64,000 bases of DNA, taken from Paenibacillus glycanilyticus. Its GTDB lineage: Bacteria > Bacillota > Bacilli > Paenibacillales > Paenibacillaceae. How positions within the stretch are numbered: the first letter of the stretch is position 1; every line of letters starts with the position of its first letter. Below the pieces are notes generated by a model. That model searched no databases. It saw only the letters and a list, made by a program, of their open reading frames with translations, and was not told where the DNA came from. Of this stretch, positions 8,682-16,776 are shown piece by piece. Both the position numbers and the translations under genes were made by a program. Location of the stretch: positions 62,001-126,000 of the forward strand of contig NZ_BSSQ01000011.1 of assembly GCF_030161375.1 (NCBI RefSeq), given 5' to 3'.

Positions 8682-9602
8682 TTGAATCACATCATGAAGC
8701 AGTTTATGAAGGCATCGCGGATCCGCGTCCTTCCAGTTATGCTTATTCCCGTTGCTTTAGGAGCGCTTGGCGCTTTTGTATGGGACGGAAACTTTCATTT
8801 CGGGTTGTTCCTGCTTACGTTAGTCGGTTCGGGAGCCGCGCATTTGTTCTCGAATATGATTAATGATTTGTGGGACTACTACAACGGAACGGACGAGGCT
8901 GCCAAACAGGCGGAGGGGGCTATCTCTACGAACTCGGGATACTTGACGAACGGGACATGGAGCATCCGTACCTTTGCGGCGGTAACCTGGTCGTTGTTTG
9001 GCATTGCGGCGTTAAGCGGTATTATCCTGTCCGTCATTAGCGGCTGGCCAGTTATTGTGTTTGGCGGACTTGGCGGACTTATTGCATATTTCTATGTAGC
9101 TCCTCCGATCAGGTTCGGCTACCGGGGGAAAGGCTATAGCGAGGTTGCGATTTTGCTGTCGTTTGGTATTTTGCCCGTTGCCGGCGCTTACTATGTGCAG
9201 TCTTCGGAGCTCGATTATCGGGCTTTGCTGTTATCGTTGCCGATCGGTCTGCTAACGACGCTGATCTTGTTTAACCATCATTTCCTGCACTGGCAGGCGG
9301 ACAAGCAGGCCGGCAAGAAAACGCTTGTTGTTGTATGGGGCGAACAGCGCGCGCTTGTGTTCTCCAGATGGCTGCTCGTTCTCGCTTACGCATCGCTTGT
9401 TATTTGCGTCCTGGCAGGGGCGTTGCCTTGGTACGCGCTGATTGGTCTGTTAACCGTCATTCCGCTGTATGGGGTGTACGGCAAGCTGAAGGAACATAAC
9501 CCTTCGCATGCGTATTTGCCGCTGATGGGCGGTTCGGTGAAAGCAACAAACCGCTGCGGCGTTATTCTTATACTTGCGTTAATTATTCAGGGTCTTGTGT
9601 AA
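8682..9602 (+). CDS. UbiA-family prenyltransferase (MenA-like)
   Basis: A 306-residue polytopic membrane prenyltransferase. The aspartate-rich motif is NMINDLWDYYNGTD near the second membrane segment, and a second acidic site is seen in HHFLHWQADKQAGKKT. About eight hydrophobic segments follow. Such enzymes attach an isoprenoid tail to an aromatic or quinone ring; 1,4-dihydroxy-2-naphthoate (menaquinone synthesis) is a likely acceptor but not proven. TTG at 8682 is chosen because AAGGAG lies 9 nt before it; in-frame starts further upstream (8646, 8658) lack spacing to a ribosome site. Confidence 0.8.
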   Translation: MNHIMKQFMKASRIRVLPVMLIPVALGALGAFVWDGNFHFGLFLLTLVGSGAAHLFSNMINDLWDYYNGTDEAAKQAEGAISTNSGYLTNGTWSIRTFAAVTWSLFGIAALSGIILSVISGWPVIVFGGLGGLIAYFYVAPPIRFGYRGKGYSEVAILLSFGILPVAGAYYVQSSELDYRALLLSLPIGLLTTLILFNHHFLHWQADKQAGKKTLVVVWGEQRALVFSRWLLVLAYASLVICVLAGALPWYALIGLLTVIPLYGVYGKLKEHNPSHAYLPLMGGSVKATNRCGVILILALIIQGLV

Positions 9603-9653
9603 AGGACGGGCCATTCTAATAACTAATAACATGGAAAGCCGAGGGATATGAAC

Positions 9654-10388
9654 ATGAGCAAACAATGGGTTCTTGGAGATTTCGATACCATTCTTGATGA
9701 AGGAAAAGTATGGACGATCGGCGGCTTCCCGTTGCCGGACGGTTCGTTCTGGCAATATCGCGAGCCTGATGCGGTCGTTATCGTACGCAACGGTATTTTG
9801 TACGTCCGCGCACCGCTTAGCCGCAAGCATGACAAGATTCAAATTCTCGATAACGCCAAACATATGTATTATTCGGCCAAGCCGGTTGAAGTACCTGAGA
9901 AAGGCGAGATCAGCTTCGAACTTCAGATCCGCGCCCGTTCGCAAAACACGGCGCCTGGCGACCTGTACGACGGTTATGCTTCGCTGAACCTGCTTGACTT
10001 CACGACGGGCGGCGCGCTTGATTTCTTCGCGGGCAATGACAAATATGCGAGCGTGTATGCCGTTCTGCCATTCCCGGGCGTTCCGGTGCCGGAGTCGGAC
10101 AAGACAAGATATTTCTGCGTATTCAAGGAATCGACGGAATTCCAAGCCCGTGAGTTTAACACGTACAAAATTACGTACAACCGGGATAAAGACGAGATCG
10201 TCTTCTACGTGAACGGTACGGAAGTGCGCCGCGAACACAACGTTCCGGTTAAATTCAACCAATTCACGGTTGCGCTTGGCATTATGACCGAAAAAGATTT
10301 GACGCCGGAAGGCAGCGTATCCGTGCATGGACAGACCGTAATCGGGGAATATTCGCCTATTACGATTTCAGTAACTGAAACGGAATAA
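9654..10388 (+). CDS. beta-rich conserved protein, DUF6081-like
   Basis: A 244-residue soluble protein with no signal peptide. It is rich in strands and aromatic residues and reads like a concanavalin/lectin-type beta sandwich (segments DGYASLNLLDF, NTYKITYNRDKDEIVFYVNG, TVALGIMTE). It recalls the DUF6081 family. No catalytic residues can be assigned. ATG at 9654 is preferred to 9648 because GAGGG at 9641-9645 is then 8 nt away. It is a single gene with its own terminator. Confidence 0.65.
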   Translation: MSKQWVLGDFDTILDEGKVWTIGGFPLPDGSFWQYREPDAVVIVRNGILYVRAPLSRKHDKIQILDNAKHMYYSAKPVEVPEKGEISFELQIRARSQNTAPGDLYDGYASLNLLDFTTGGALDFFAGNDKYASVYAVLPFPGVPVPESDKTRYFCVFKESTEFQAREFNTYKITYNRDKDEIVFYVNGTEVRREHNVPVKFNQFTVALGIMTEKDLTPEGSVSVHGQTVIGEYSPITISVTETE

Positions 10389-10410
10389 GAGTATAGGCAG
10401 ATTTAAGCCA

Positions 10411-10438
10411 AGCCGTTCCCATAGGGAGCGGCTTTTTG
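10411..10438 (+). terminator. intrinsic terminator
   Basis: AGCCGTTCCC and GGGAGCGGCT pair around ATA, followed by TTTTTG. Confidence 0.8.
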
Positions 10439-10526
10439 TTGTGCCAGGAATATGAGGGCCGAGAGAGCGGGCAATCATTAACACTTATATTGAGCGGCTA
10501 TTTAGACATTATAAATGGCGAAGTGC

Positions 10527-10555
10527 TTGACATGGCCTTCGTTATATTGTATTGT
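10527..10555 (+). promoter_or_regulatory. sigma-A promoter of the nitroreductase gene
   Basis: TTGACA (10527-10532), 17 bp, then TATTGT (10550-10555). The spacing and -35 box are consensus; the gene starts 50 bp downstream. Confidence 0.7.
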
Positions 10556-10583
10556 TACTAACATAAATAAAGTTACTTATGTT
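10554..10583 (+). promoter_or_regulatory. candidate operator downstream of the -10 box
   Basis: AACATAA (10560-10566) and TTATGTT (10577-10583) form an inverted repeat with a 10-bp gap; GTTACT occurs twice, 18 bp apart (10554-10559 and 10572-10577). Placed over the transcription start, this fits a repressor site, for example of a MarR/HxlR-type redox regulator of the kind that controls other Firmicute nitroreductases. The regulator is not in the window. Confidence 0.45.
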
Positions 10584-10604
10584 TATCCTAGGAGGCGGAC
10601 AAAA

Positions 10605-11222
10605 ATGTCAAATACTGCTACTACATCTAAAGGCCTGCTCGAGGCCGTAAAAGCAAGACGCACTTATTATGGAATCAGCAAACAATCCACGATTTCCGAC
10701 GAGCAAATTGTTAACTTGGTGCAAGAGGCTGTTAAATATTCTCCTTCGGCTTTCAACTCCCAGAGTGCCCGTGCCGTTGTGTTGCTCGGCGAGAATCACG
10801 ATAAACTGTGGAACATTGTGAAAGAATCGTTGCGCAAGATCGTTCCCGCGGATCAATTCGCTTCCACGGAACAACGGATCGACAGCTTCCAAGCCGGTTA
10901 TGGTTCGGTCTTGTTCTTCGAAGATACGGCCGTGATCGAAGGCCTGCAGAAACAATTCGCAAGTTATGCCGACAACTTCCCGAAATGGTCGCAACAGTCT
11001 TCCGGTATCGCGCAATACGTGGTATGGACGTTGCTGGAGGAACAAGGACTTGGCGCTTCCCTGCAGCATTACAACCCGCTAATTGACGAAGAAGTGAAGC
11101 AAACATGGAACATTCCGGGCAGCTGGCAGCTGATTGCCCAAATGCCGTTTGGCACGCCTACGGCTGAGCCGGGCGACAAGCAATTCCAGCCAATTGACGA
11201 GCGCGTGAAAGTTTTTAAATAA
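10605..11222 (+). CDS. nitroreductase-family oxidoreductase (Frm2/Hbn1-like)
   Basis: A 205-residue flavin-dependent oxidoreductase. The N-terminal segment VKARRTYYGISKQ...SPSAFNSQSARAVVLLG and the shape EQGLGASLQHYNPLIDEEVK fit the FMN-binding nitroreductase fold, specifically the Frm2/Hbn1-like branch that lacks part of the classical helices. It would reduce nitro compounds or quinones with NAD(P)H. ATG at 10605 follows CTAGGAGGCGGAC; an in-frame ATG at 10515 lies upstream of the promoter and is excluded. Confidence 0.88.
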   Translation: MSNTATTSKGLLEAVKARRTYYGISKQSTISDEQIVNLVQEAVKYSPSAFNSQSARAVVLLGENHDKLWNIVKESLRKIVPADQFASTEQRIDSFQAGYGSVLFFEDTAVIEGLQKQFASYADNFPKWSQQSSGIAQYVVWTLLEEQGLGASLQHYNPLIDEEVKQTWNIPGSWQLIAQMPFGTPTAEPGDKQFQPIDERVKVFK

Positions 11223-11233
11223 AGATGAAGCAA

Positions 11234-11265
11234 GCAGCTCCCGACATGTTCGGGGGCTGTTTTTC
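11234..11265 (+). terminator. intrinsic terminator
   Basis: CAGCTCCCGAC and GTTCGGGGGCTG pair around AT, followed by TTTTTC. Confidence 0.8.
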
Positions 11266-11365
11266 TTGGCGCCCCCGGAGGAGTACTAGCCGTTATAATT
11301 AAAAACATGTACAATAAAAACCGATACATCATTTATACCCTTTTTTACTTCGACTGGAGGACCTT

Positions 11366-12061
11366 ATGAGTATCGATTCGCGTACGCTTTCGCGGCTGCT
11401 TCAGATGCAGCTTTCACCAACCCTGGATTTTCAATCAACGGCTAATCCGCTTGACATGAACAGCGGTGACGGCAATACCTCCTTATTTGATGTTTTGCTG
11501 TCCCAATATATGAACGGCGATCTTTCGGGAATGGAGAGCATGGAGCAATCCGTACTTGCTTCTGATTCGCTAGCCAAGTTGTCCAGCTTGCCCAACTTGT
11601 ATAGCTCTGCGCTAAGCAGCACGGGTGCCGAAGCGACCGGTATCAGCTCTAGCACGCCGACCGGCTACGATGACCTTATTGCGAGCGCCGCCGCCAAGTA
11701 TGGCATTGATCCGGAACTGATCAGAGGGGTGATCCGAACGGAGTCTGGATTCAACTCGGATGCCGTATCCTCCGTGGGAGCGAAAGGACTTATGCAGCTT
11801 ATGGACGCTACAGCGCGAAGTCTTGGCGTATCGGATTCTTTGGATCCCCAGCAAAATATTGAAGGCGGATCGAAATATTTATCCTACCTGCTTGGCAAGT
11901 ACAGCGGCAACGAACAAGTGGCGCTTGCTGCTTATAATGCGGGACCTGGACGGATTGACCGGCTAGGCATTTCAACGGACAGTCAGCTGCAGGCCAACCT
12001 GGACAAGCTGCCGATAGAGACACAGCGCTACATAGGCAAGGTACTGGAAGCCCGTTATTAG
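11366..12061 (+). CDS. lytic transglycosylase (SLT domain)
   Basis: A 231-residue protein. The first ~105 residues are a Ser/Thr/Leu-rich low-complexity segment; the C-terminal ~120 are a Slt70-type domain with the catalytic glutamate at about E126 in RTESGF, then GAKGLMQLM and AYNAGPGRID. It would cleave glycan strands of peptidoglycan to 1,6-anhydro products. No clear signal peptide is seen, as in several Bacillales homologues of the YjbJ type, so the route out of the cell is not evident. GACTGGAGGACCTT precedes the ATG. Confidence 0.9.
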   Translation: MSIDSRTLSRLLQMQLSPTLDFQSTANPLDMNSGDGNTSLFDVLLSQYMNGDLSGMESMEQSVLASDSLAKLSSLPNLYSSALSSTGAEATGISSSTPTGYDDLIASAAAKYGIDPELIRGVIRTESGFNSDAVSSVGAKGLMQLMDATARSLGVSDSLDPQQNIEGGSKYLSYLLGKYSGNEQVALAAYNAGPGRIDRLGISTDSQLQANLDKLPIETQRYIGKVLEARY

Positions 12062-12069
12062 TCAAACCT

Positions 12070-12126
12070 ACCTCTAAACGCGGTCGCTCGTCTTCGAACG
12101 ACCTCGATAGAGGTTTTATTCTTTTT
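12070..12126 (+). terminator. long terminator hairpin
   Basis: Two stacked stems, ACCTCTA/TAGAGGT outside and GGTCG(c)TCG/CGA(a)CGACC inside, are followed by a T-rich tract TTTATTCTTTTTT. It separates the transglycosylase gene from the cysteine desulfurase gene. Confidence 0.75.
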
Positions 12127-12148
12127 TACGGAAAGGTGTCACCACACT

Positions 12149-13303
12149 ATGCTTTATTTCGATCATTGCGCATCAACCCCGCCGTATGATGAAGTTGTGG
12201 ACACATTGGCGCAGGTCATGAAGATCCATTATGCCAATCCGTCCTCTATTCATCGCGCGGGAGCCGAAGCCGACAAATTGATAACCCGTTCCCGCGCTTT
12301 GCTTGGGGAGCAATTCGGCGTGAAACCCGAGGAATGGCTATTCACTTCTGGCGGAACAGAGAGCAATAATCTCGCGGTTAAAGGGGCGGCTAGGCAATTC
12401 CGCAGCAGAGGCAATCATCTGATAACGACTCAAATCGAGCACGCTTCGGTCAATGACGCTTTCCGGCAGTTGGAGCTGGAAGGTTTCCAAGTAACTTATT
12501 TACCGGTAAGCTCGACGGGGCACGTTGATCCGGAACAGCTTCGGGCCGCGATCACGGACGATACGATATTGGTCAGTATCATGCATGTGAACAACGAAGT
12601 TGGCTCGATTCAGCCGATTGACAAGATAGGCAAGCTGCTGGAAGCTTATCCGAGAGTTCTGTTCCATGTCGATGCCGTGCAAAGCATCGGCAAGCTTCCG
12701 GTTAAGATCAAGGAGTGGGGGATTGACCTGCTTAGCGGTTCGGCCCATAAACTGCGCGGACCTAAAGGAATCGGCTATTTGTACGTTCGGGAATCCTTGC
12801 AGCTTCAACCGCTTCTGTCCGGAGGCTCGCAAGAGCGGGGGCTGCGGGCAGGCACGCAAAACGTGCCGGGTATCGTAGCCTCCGCGAAAGCCCTTCGGAT
12901 GAGTATACAAGCCGAAGAGCAGAACAGAGAGCGTTTGTATGCTCTTCGAGGCCGTCTTATCGAGCAAGCGGAACAGATTCCCGAGCTTAAGTTGAACGGG
13001 AGCCATGATCAAGCGGTAATGGCGCCGCATATTGTGCATTTTTCGTATGCCGCCATGAAACCGGAAGTAATCGTCCACATGCTTGAGGAGCTTGGCGCAA
13101 TTGTATCGACCAAGTCGGCATGCTCCTCAAAGGACAACAAACCTAGCCGCGTGCTGCTAGCTATGGGGGCGAACAGGGAACATGCAGCCGGAGGAATCCG
13201 GATCAGTTTTGGAGACGAACATACGGAGCAGGATATAGACAAGCTTGCTGTCATGCTGGGTGAGGCAGTTGCCAAGCTGAAGCCGCTTGAAAGGAGCAAA
13301 TAG
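12149..13303 (+). CDS. nifZ: cysteine desulfurase, NifZ-type partner of ThiI
   Basis: A 384-residue PLP enzyme of the IscS/NifS class V family. The PLP lysine is in SGSAHKLRG (about K201) and the persulfide cysteine in KSACSS (about C325). It takes sulfur from cysteine and passes it on as an enzyme persulfide. The next gene is thiI, 4 bp away, and that ThiI lacks a rhodanese domain; in B. subtilis the same pairing (NifZ-ThiI) supplies sulfur directly for 4-thiouridine. The symbol rests on this context. Confidence 0.88.
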   Translation: MLYFDHCASTPPYDEVVDTLAQVMKIHYANPSSIHRAGAEADKLITRSRALLGEQFGVKPEEWLFTSGGTESNNLAVKGAARQFRSRGNHLITTQIEHASVNDAFRQLELEGFQVTYLPVSSTGHVDPEQLRAAITDDTILVSIMHVNNEVGSIQPIDKIGKLLEAYPRVLFHVDAVQSIGKLPVKIKEWGIDLLSGSAHKLRGPKGIGYLYVRESLQLQPLLSGGSQERGLRAGTQNVPGIVASAKALRMSIQAEEQNRERLYALRGRLIEQAEQIPELKLNGSHDQAVMAPHIVHFSYAAMKPEVIVHMLEELGAIVSTKSACSSKDNKPSRVLLAMGANREHAAGGIRISFGDEHTEQDIDKLAVMLGEAVAKLKPLERSK

Positions 13304-13307
13304 CAAC

Positions 13308-14528
13308 GTGATTTATGATAAAGTGATTGTCCGCTATGGCGAACTCGTCATGAAAGGACGCAACCGCAACCAATTCGAGAAACGAATGTTGCAGCAGACT
13401 AAGCTAGCTTTGCGGGGGTTTGAGTCATTAACCTATGCCAAATCTTTCGGGAGGCTTACGATCAGCTTAAACGGAGCACCGTTTGAGGCGATTAGCGAAC
13501 GATTGAAAGATGTATTTGGCATCGTGTCGTTCAGCCCTGTCATTCTGGTGGACAATGAGCTGGAGAAAATTCAAGCCGCGGCTCTTCAATTGATGAACGG
13601 CCTTGAACAGACCCCGGCAACATTCAAAGTAAGCGCCAAACGGGCATGGAAGCCATTTGTTCATTCTTCGCAAGAAATGAATCATCTGGTTGGTTCGCAT
13701 GTGCTTCGGGCATTCGCCGATTTGAAAGTGGATGTGCGGAAGCCGGAAGTGGAACTGCGCGTCGACACTTACGAAGAAGGCACCTTTGTTTATAATAAGG
13801 TTATTGCGGGCGCCGGAGGGTTCCCGTTTGGTTCAAACGGCAAAGCCATGCTTCTATTGTCCGGGGGTATTGACAGCCCTGTAGCCGGTTGGATGGCGAT
13901 GCGCAAAGGCCTTAAGCTCGAAGCCGTCCATTTCCATAGCTATCCGTTCACAAGCGATAAAGCGAAAGAAAAGGTCATCGACCTGGCAAGAAGGCTTTCT
14001 TATTACGCCGGTGCGCCTCTGAAGCTTCATCTCGTGCCTTTTACGGAAATCCAGACAAGGCTCGTGCAAGCTAGGCAAGATAGCTTGATGATTACAATGA
14101 TGCGCCGCGCGATGCTTCGGATTACGGAGCAGCTGGCTGAGCGGAATGAGGCGGGCGGAATCGTAACGGGCGAAAGTCTCGGCCAGGTAGCGAGCCAAAC
14201 CTTATCCAGCATGAACGTCATCGGAAGGGCGACCGTGCTGCCTCTTCTGAAGCCGCTGCTGATGATGGACAAGCAGGAGATCATTAACGAAGCCGTAAAG
14301 ATCGGCACGTTTGAAACTTCGATCTTGCCTTATGAGGACTGCTGCACGTTGTTCCTGCCGAAATCGCCAAGCACAAACCCGAACCTGAACGTCGTGGAAC
14401 GCGCGGAGAAAAATATTCCGGAACTGGAACAAATGCTGTTAACAGCAGTAGAAGGCACTGAAGTGCTGGAGCTGACGCCGGAAGCGCAGGCATCGGCGGA
14501 AAAGGCCGGAGAAGACGAATGGTTCTAA
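13308..14528 (+). CDS. thiI: tRNA 4-thiouridine synthetase ThiI
   Basis: A 406-residue ATP-dependent tRNA sulfurtransferase acting at U8. Order: N-terminal ferredoxin-like region, THUMP domain (about 60-165), then a PP-loop AANH ATPase domain with SGGIDSP at about 185-191. The C-terminal rhodanese domain of the E. coli enzyme is absent, normal for Firmicutes, which rely on NifZ. GTG at 13308 gives the family start MIYDKVIVRYGE and lies 12 nt after AAAGGAG; TTG at 13287 inside the previous gene is less likely. Confidence 0.93.
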   Translation: MIYDKVIVRYGELVMKGRNRNQFEKRMLQQTKLALRGFESLTYAKSFGRLTISLNGAPFEAISERLKDVFGIVSFSPVILVDNELEKIQAAALQLMNGLEQTPATFKVSAKRAWKPFVHSSQEMNHLVGSHVLRAFADLKVDVRKPEVELRVDTYEEGTFVYNKVIAGAGGFPFGSNGKAMLLLSGGIDSPVAGWMAMRKGLKLEAVHFHSYPFTSDKAKEKVIDLARRLSYYAGAPLKLHLVPFTEIQTRLVQARQDSLMITMMRRAMLRITEQLAERNEAGGIVTGESLGQVASQTLSSMNVIGRATVLPLLKPLLMMDKQEIINEAVKIGTFETSILPYEDCCTLFLPKSPSTNPNLNVVERAEKNIPELEQMLLTAVEGTEVLELTPEAQASAEKAGEDEWF

Positions 14529-14530
14529 TA

Positions 14531-14571
14531 AAAAAAGCAGGGAATCCTTAAAGGGATTCGCTGCTTTTTTC
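14531..14571. terminator. bidirectional terminator between thiI and terC
   Basis: AAAAAAGCAG(g)GAATCC pairs with GGATTC(g)CTGCTTTTTT. A on one flank and T on the other let it act in both directions. The last codons and stop of the minus-strand TerC gene (ending 14548) lie inside the hairpin. Confidence 0.8.
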
Positions 14572-15246
14572 TTGTACGGCTTGTTTAGTGCGGGTATTGG
14601 TAAATAATCCAAGAGCGATAACGAGAACGATAATAACGGCAAGGAACGACCAATAGATAGCGGGATTATCCTTGAAGAAATCTTCGAACGCCTTTTCATG
14701 AGTGATCATCTTGGCAGCTGTATAAGCAAGGACGCCGGAACCGATATACACGATCCAAGTAAATTTGTTGATGAGTTTAATGAACAGGGTTGAGCCCCAG
14801 ACGATCACCGGAACACTGATCAGAAGTCCTAGAATAACGAGCAGCGTGTTGCCGTGCGAAGCGCCGGCTACAGCGATTACGTTATCAATTCCCATCGCGG
14901 CATCCGCGATAATAATCGTTTGAACCGATTGCCAAAGGGTGTTGCCGGCTTTAATATTGTGGCTATCCTCTTGCTGGACGAGCAGCTTATAGGCGATCCA
15001 CAAGAGTAGGATGCCGCCGGCGAGGTGAAGCCAAGGCAAATCGAGCAGTTGAACGACGACAACAGTGGCAATGATCCGAATCCCGATCGCGCCGGCCGTA
15101 CCCCAAAGTACTGCCTTTTTCTGCTGATGCTGCGGCAAATTGCGAGCGGCCATACCTATGACAATGGCGTTATCACCTGCCAAGATGAGATCAATGAATA
15201 CAATGTTAAGCAATGCCAGCCAAAATTCTACCGTAAAAAAATCCAT
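14548..15246 (-). CDS. TerC-family integral membrane protein
   Basis: A 232-residue membrane protein with about seven hydrophobic segments. The family signatures LAGDNAIVIGMAARNLP and DAAMGIDNVIAVAGA carry the membrane-embedded acidic residues linked to metal ion handling. TerC proteins of Bacillus (YceF, YkoY, MeeF/MeeY) export Mn2+ and metallate secreted enzymes; that role is inferred here. Start at 15246 (MDFFTVEFW) is chosen for the GGAAGG upstream; the 17-residue extension from 15297 is not membrane-like. It is divergent from a second TerC gene. Confidence 0.87.
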   Translation of the reverse strand: MDFFTVEFWLALLNIVFIDLILAGDNAIVIGMAARNLPQHQQKKAVLWGTAGAIGIRIIATVVVVQLLDLPWLHLAGGILLLWIAYKLLVQQEDSHNIKAGNTLWQSVQTIIIADAAMGIDNVIAVAGASHGNTLLVILGLLISVPVIVWGSTLFIKLINKFTWIVYIGSGVLAYTAAKMITHEKAFEDFFKDNPAIYWSFLAVIIVLVIALGLFTNTRTKQAVQEKSSESL

Positions 15247-15401
15247 AATTTTATGACCTTCCCTTCCTACAATACCTGCTTGGTCCAAATCCTTCATTAA
15301 CTACGCAGGAAGGACAGGAATGGATTCATTTTTTTTTAGGACATCCTCTCATATTACTTGTCCTCTTTACATACAGCTTGTATAGAGGGGGCGAACGTAC
15401 A

Positions 15402-16067
15402 GTGGATAGCGTGCTAATTTTTCTTCAAATTGTCCTAATTAACCTATTATTAAGCGGCGATAATGCCGTCGTCATTGCGATGGCAAGTCAGCAGCTTCCG
15501 GTCAAGGAACGCAAACGGGCCGTTTGGTGGGGCGCTCTTGCCGCTGTTGGATTACGGTGCCTGCTTACGCTGGCTGCCATCTCGCTGCTCCAGATTCCCT
15601 ATTTGCAGGCTGTTGGTTCGCTGTTGTTGTTGTACATTGCGGCCAAGCTGCTAGCGGATGCCGGACAAGAAGGCGAAGGCGGGCTGCATATGCCAAGCAG
15701 AAAATCGAAATCTTTGGCCCAAGCCATCCGGACGATCGTGGCCGCCGATTTTATTATGAGCTTGGACAATGTGCTGGCGATCGCTGCCGTGGCTGATGGC
15801 GACACCGTGCTTATATTGCTGGGGATTGCGCTTAGCATACCGATGATCATTTGGGGAAGCCAGGTGCTTGGCACGCTGCTGCAAAAATTTCCTCCGCTTG
15901 TATATATCGGTGCCGGTTTGCTGGGTTACGCGGCAGGCGGCATGCTTGTGCACGATCCGGGAATGGACGCCTTATTATTCAACGGTTCCAGGACAGCCGC
16001 GGAGGCAATCCCGCTTTTATGCGTACCGTTTGTGGTGATAATTGGTTTATTGAAGCGGAAAACTTAA
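15402..16067 (+). CDS. TerC-family integral membrane protein, second copy
   Basis: A 221-residue paralogue of the divergent neighbour, with LSGDNAVVIAMASQQLP and DFIMSLDNVLAIAAV in the same places and about seven membrane segments. GTG at 15402 (VDSVLIFLQIVLIN) follows AGAGGGGGC; the 8-residue extension from 15378 contains that site. Mn2+ efflux or metallation of exported proteins is inferred. Sequence difference from the neighbour is large, so the pair is old rather than a recent duplication. Confidence 0.87.
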   Translation: MDSVLIFLQIVLINLLLSGDNAVVIAMASQQLPVKERKRAVWWGALAAVGLRCLLTLAAISLLQIPYLQAVGSLLLLYIAAKLLADAGQEGEGGLHMPSRKSKSLAQAIRTIVAADFIMSLDNVLAIAAVADGDTVLILLGIALSIPMIIWGSQVLGTLLQKFPPLVYIGAGLLGYAAGGMLVHDPGMDALLFNGSRTAAEAIPLLCVPFVVIIGLLKRKT

Positions 16068-16092
16068 ATCATTTTTGCCAGCCGTTCACAGG

Positions 16093-16119
16093 CCGTTCAC
16101 AGGTGAACGGTATTTTTTT
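16093..16119 (+). terminator. intrinsic terminator with duplicated left arm
   Basis: CCGTTCA and TGAACGG pair around CAGG, then TATTTTTTT. The left arm GCCGTTCACAG is present twice in tandem (16081-16102), so two alternative stems are possible. Confidence 0.7.
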
Positions 16120-16235
16120 GCAATGTTCCTTCTGTTCCCGCTGGTATTTTCATCGCAGTTCCATTAAACTATGATAGATAAAAACTGGCGTCGTACGTCT
16201 GTAAGGGGTAGACGTTGTAAGGAGCGGAAGCGCAA

Positions 16236-16721
16236 ATGCCAAATAACAAATATTCCGCTGGAATTATTGTATTGCTAGCTGGGGTCGTTATTTTACTGGG
16301 CAAACTTGGTGTATTCAGCTTTTTGGGGGCAATATTCTGGCCAATGCTCGTCCTCATTCCGGGAATTTTGCTGCATGTCTTTTATTTCGGCAGGCTTCTT
16401 CCCGCGGTAGTGCTTGTTCCTGGTGGAATACTAACCGTGTCTGCACTGCTGTTTATCGTTTGTAACATCTTTGGATGGGATGCACTGAAATATTTGTGGC
16501 CGCTGTTCCTGCTCGGCGCTGCTGTCGGTCTTTACGAATATTATTTGTTCGGCTCGTCCCGCCCGCGTTTTGCGCTTACGGCAGCTATGGCACTTGCTGT
16601 AGCATCGGCTGTATTCTTGCTGCTCGTCCTGTTATGGAGCTGGGGGATTTATATTGTAGCGCTCGTGCTCATGGTTGCCGGAGGTTGGATGGTAATCACG
16701 AACCGGTCGCGCCGCTGGTAA
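16236..16721 (+). CDS. LiaI/LiaF-like membrane protein
   Basis: A 161-residue, almost wholly hydrophobic protein with about five or six membrane segments (near 8-28, 30-48, 52-75, 82-100, 108-125, 130-155). The opening GIIVLLAGVVILLGKLGVF and the FWPMLVLIPG phrase match the N-terminal membrane domain of LiaF and DUF5668 proteins. It lacks the soluble C-terminal domain of LiaF. Function is unknown; relatives act in cell envelope stress. TAAGGAGCGGAAGCGCAA precedes the ATG. Confidence 0.7.
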   Translation: MPNNKYSAGIIVLLAGVVILLGKLGVFSFLGAIFWPMLVLIPGILLHVFYFGRLLPAVVLVPGGILTVSALLFIVCNIFGWDALKYLWPLFLLGAAVGLYEYYLFGSSRPRFALTAAMALAVASAVFLLLVLLWSWGIYIVALVLMVAGGWMVITNRSRRW

Positions 16722-16776
16722 TGGCTGTAAGAGAAAAAAGTAAGTAAATTAGAGAAAATGGAGTGGATTATTAGTT

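Noticed and set aside
15247-15401. Search for a manganese riboswitch between the TerC genes
   Set aside because: None of the conserved yybP-ykoY sequence blocks could be recognised.
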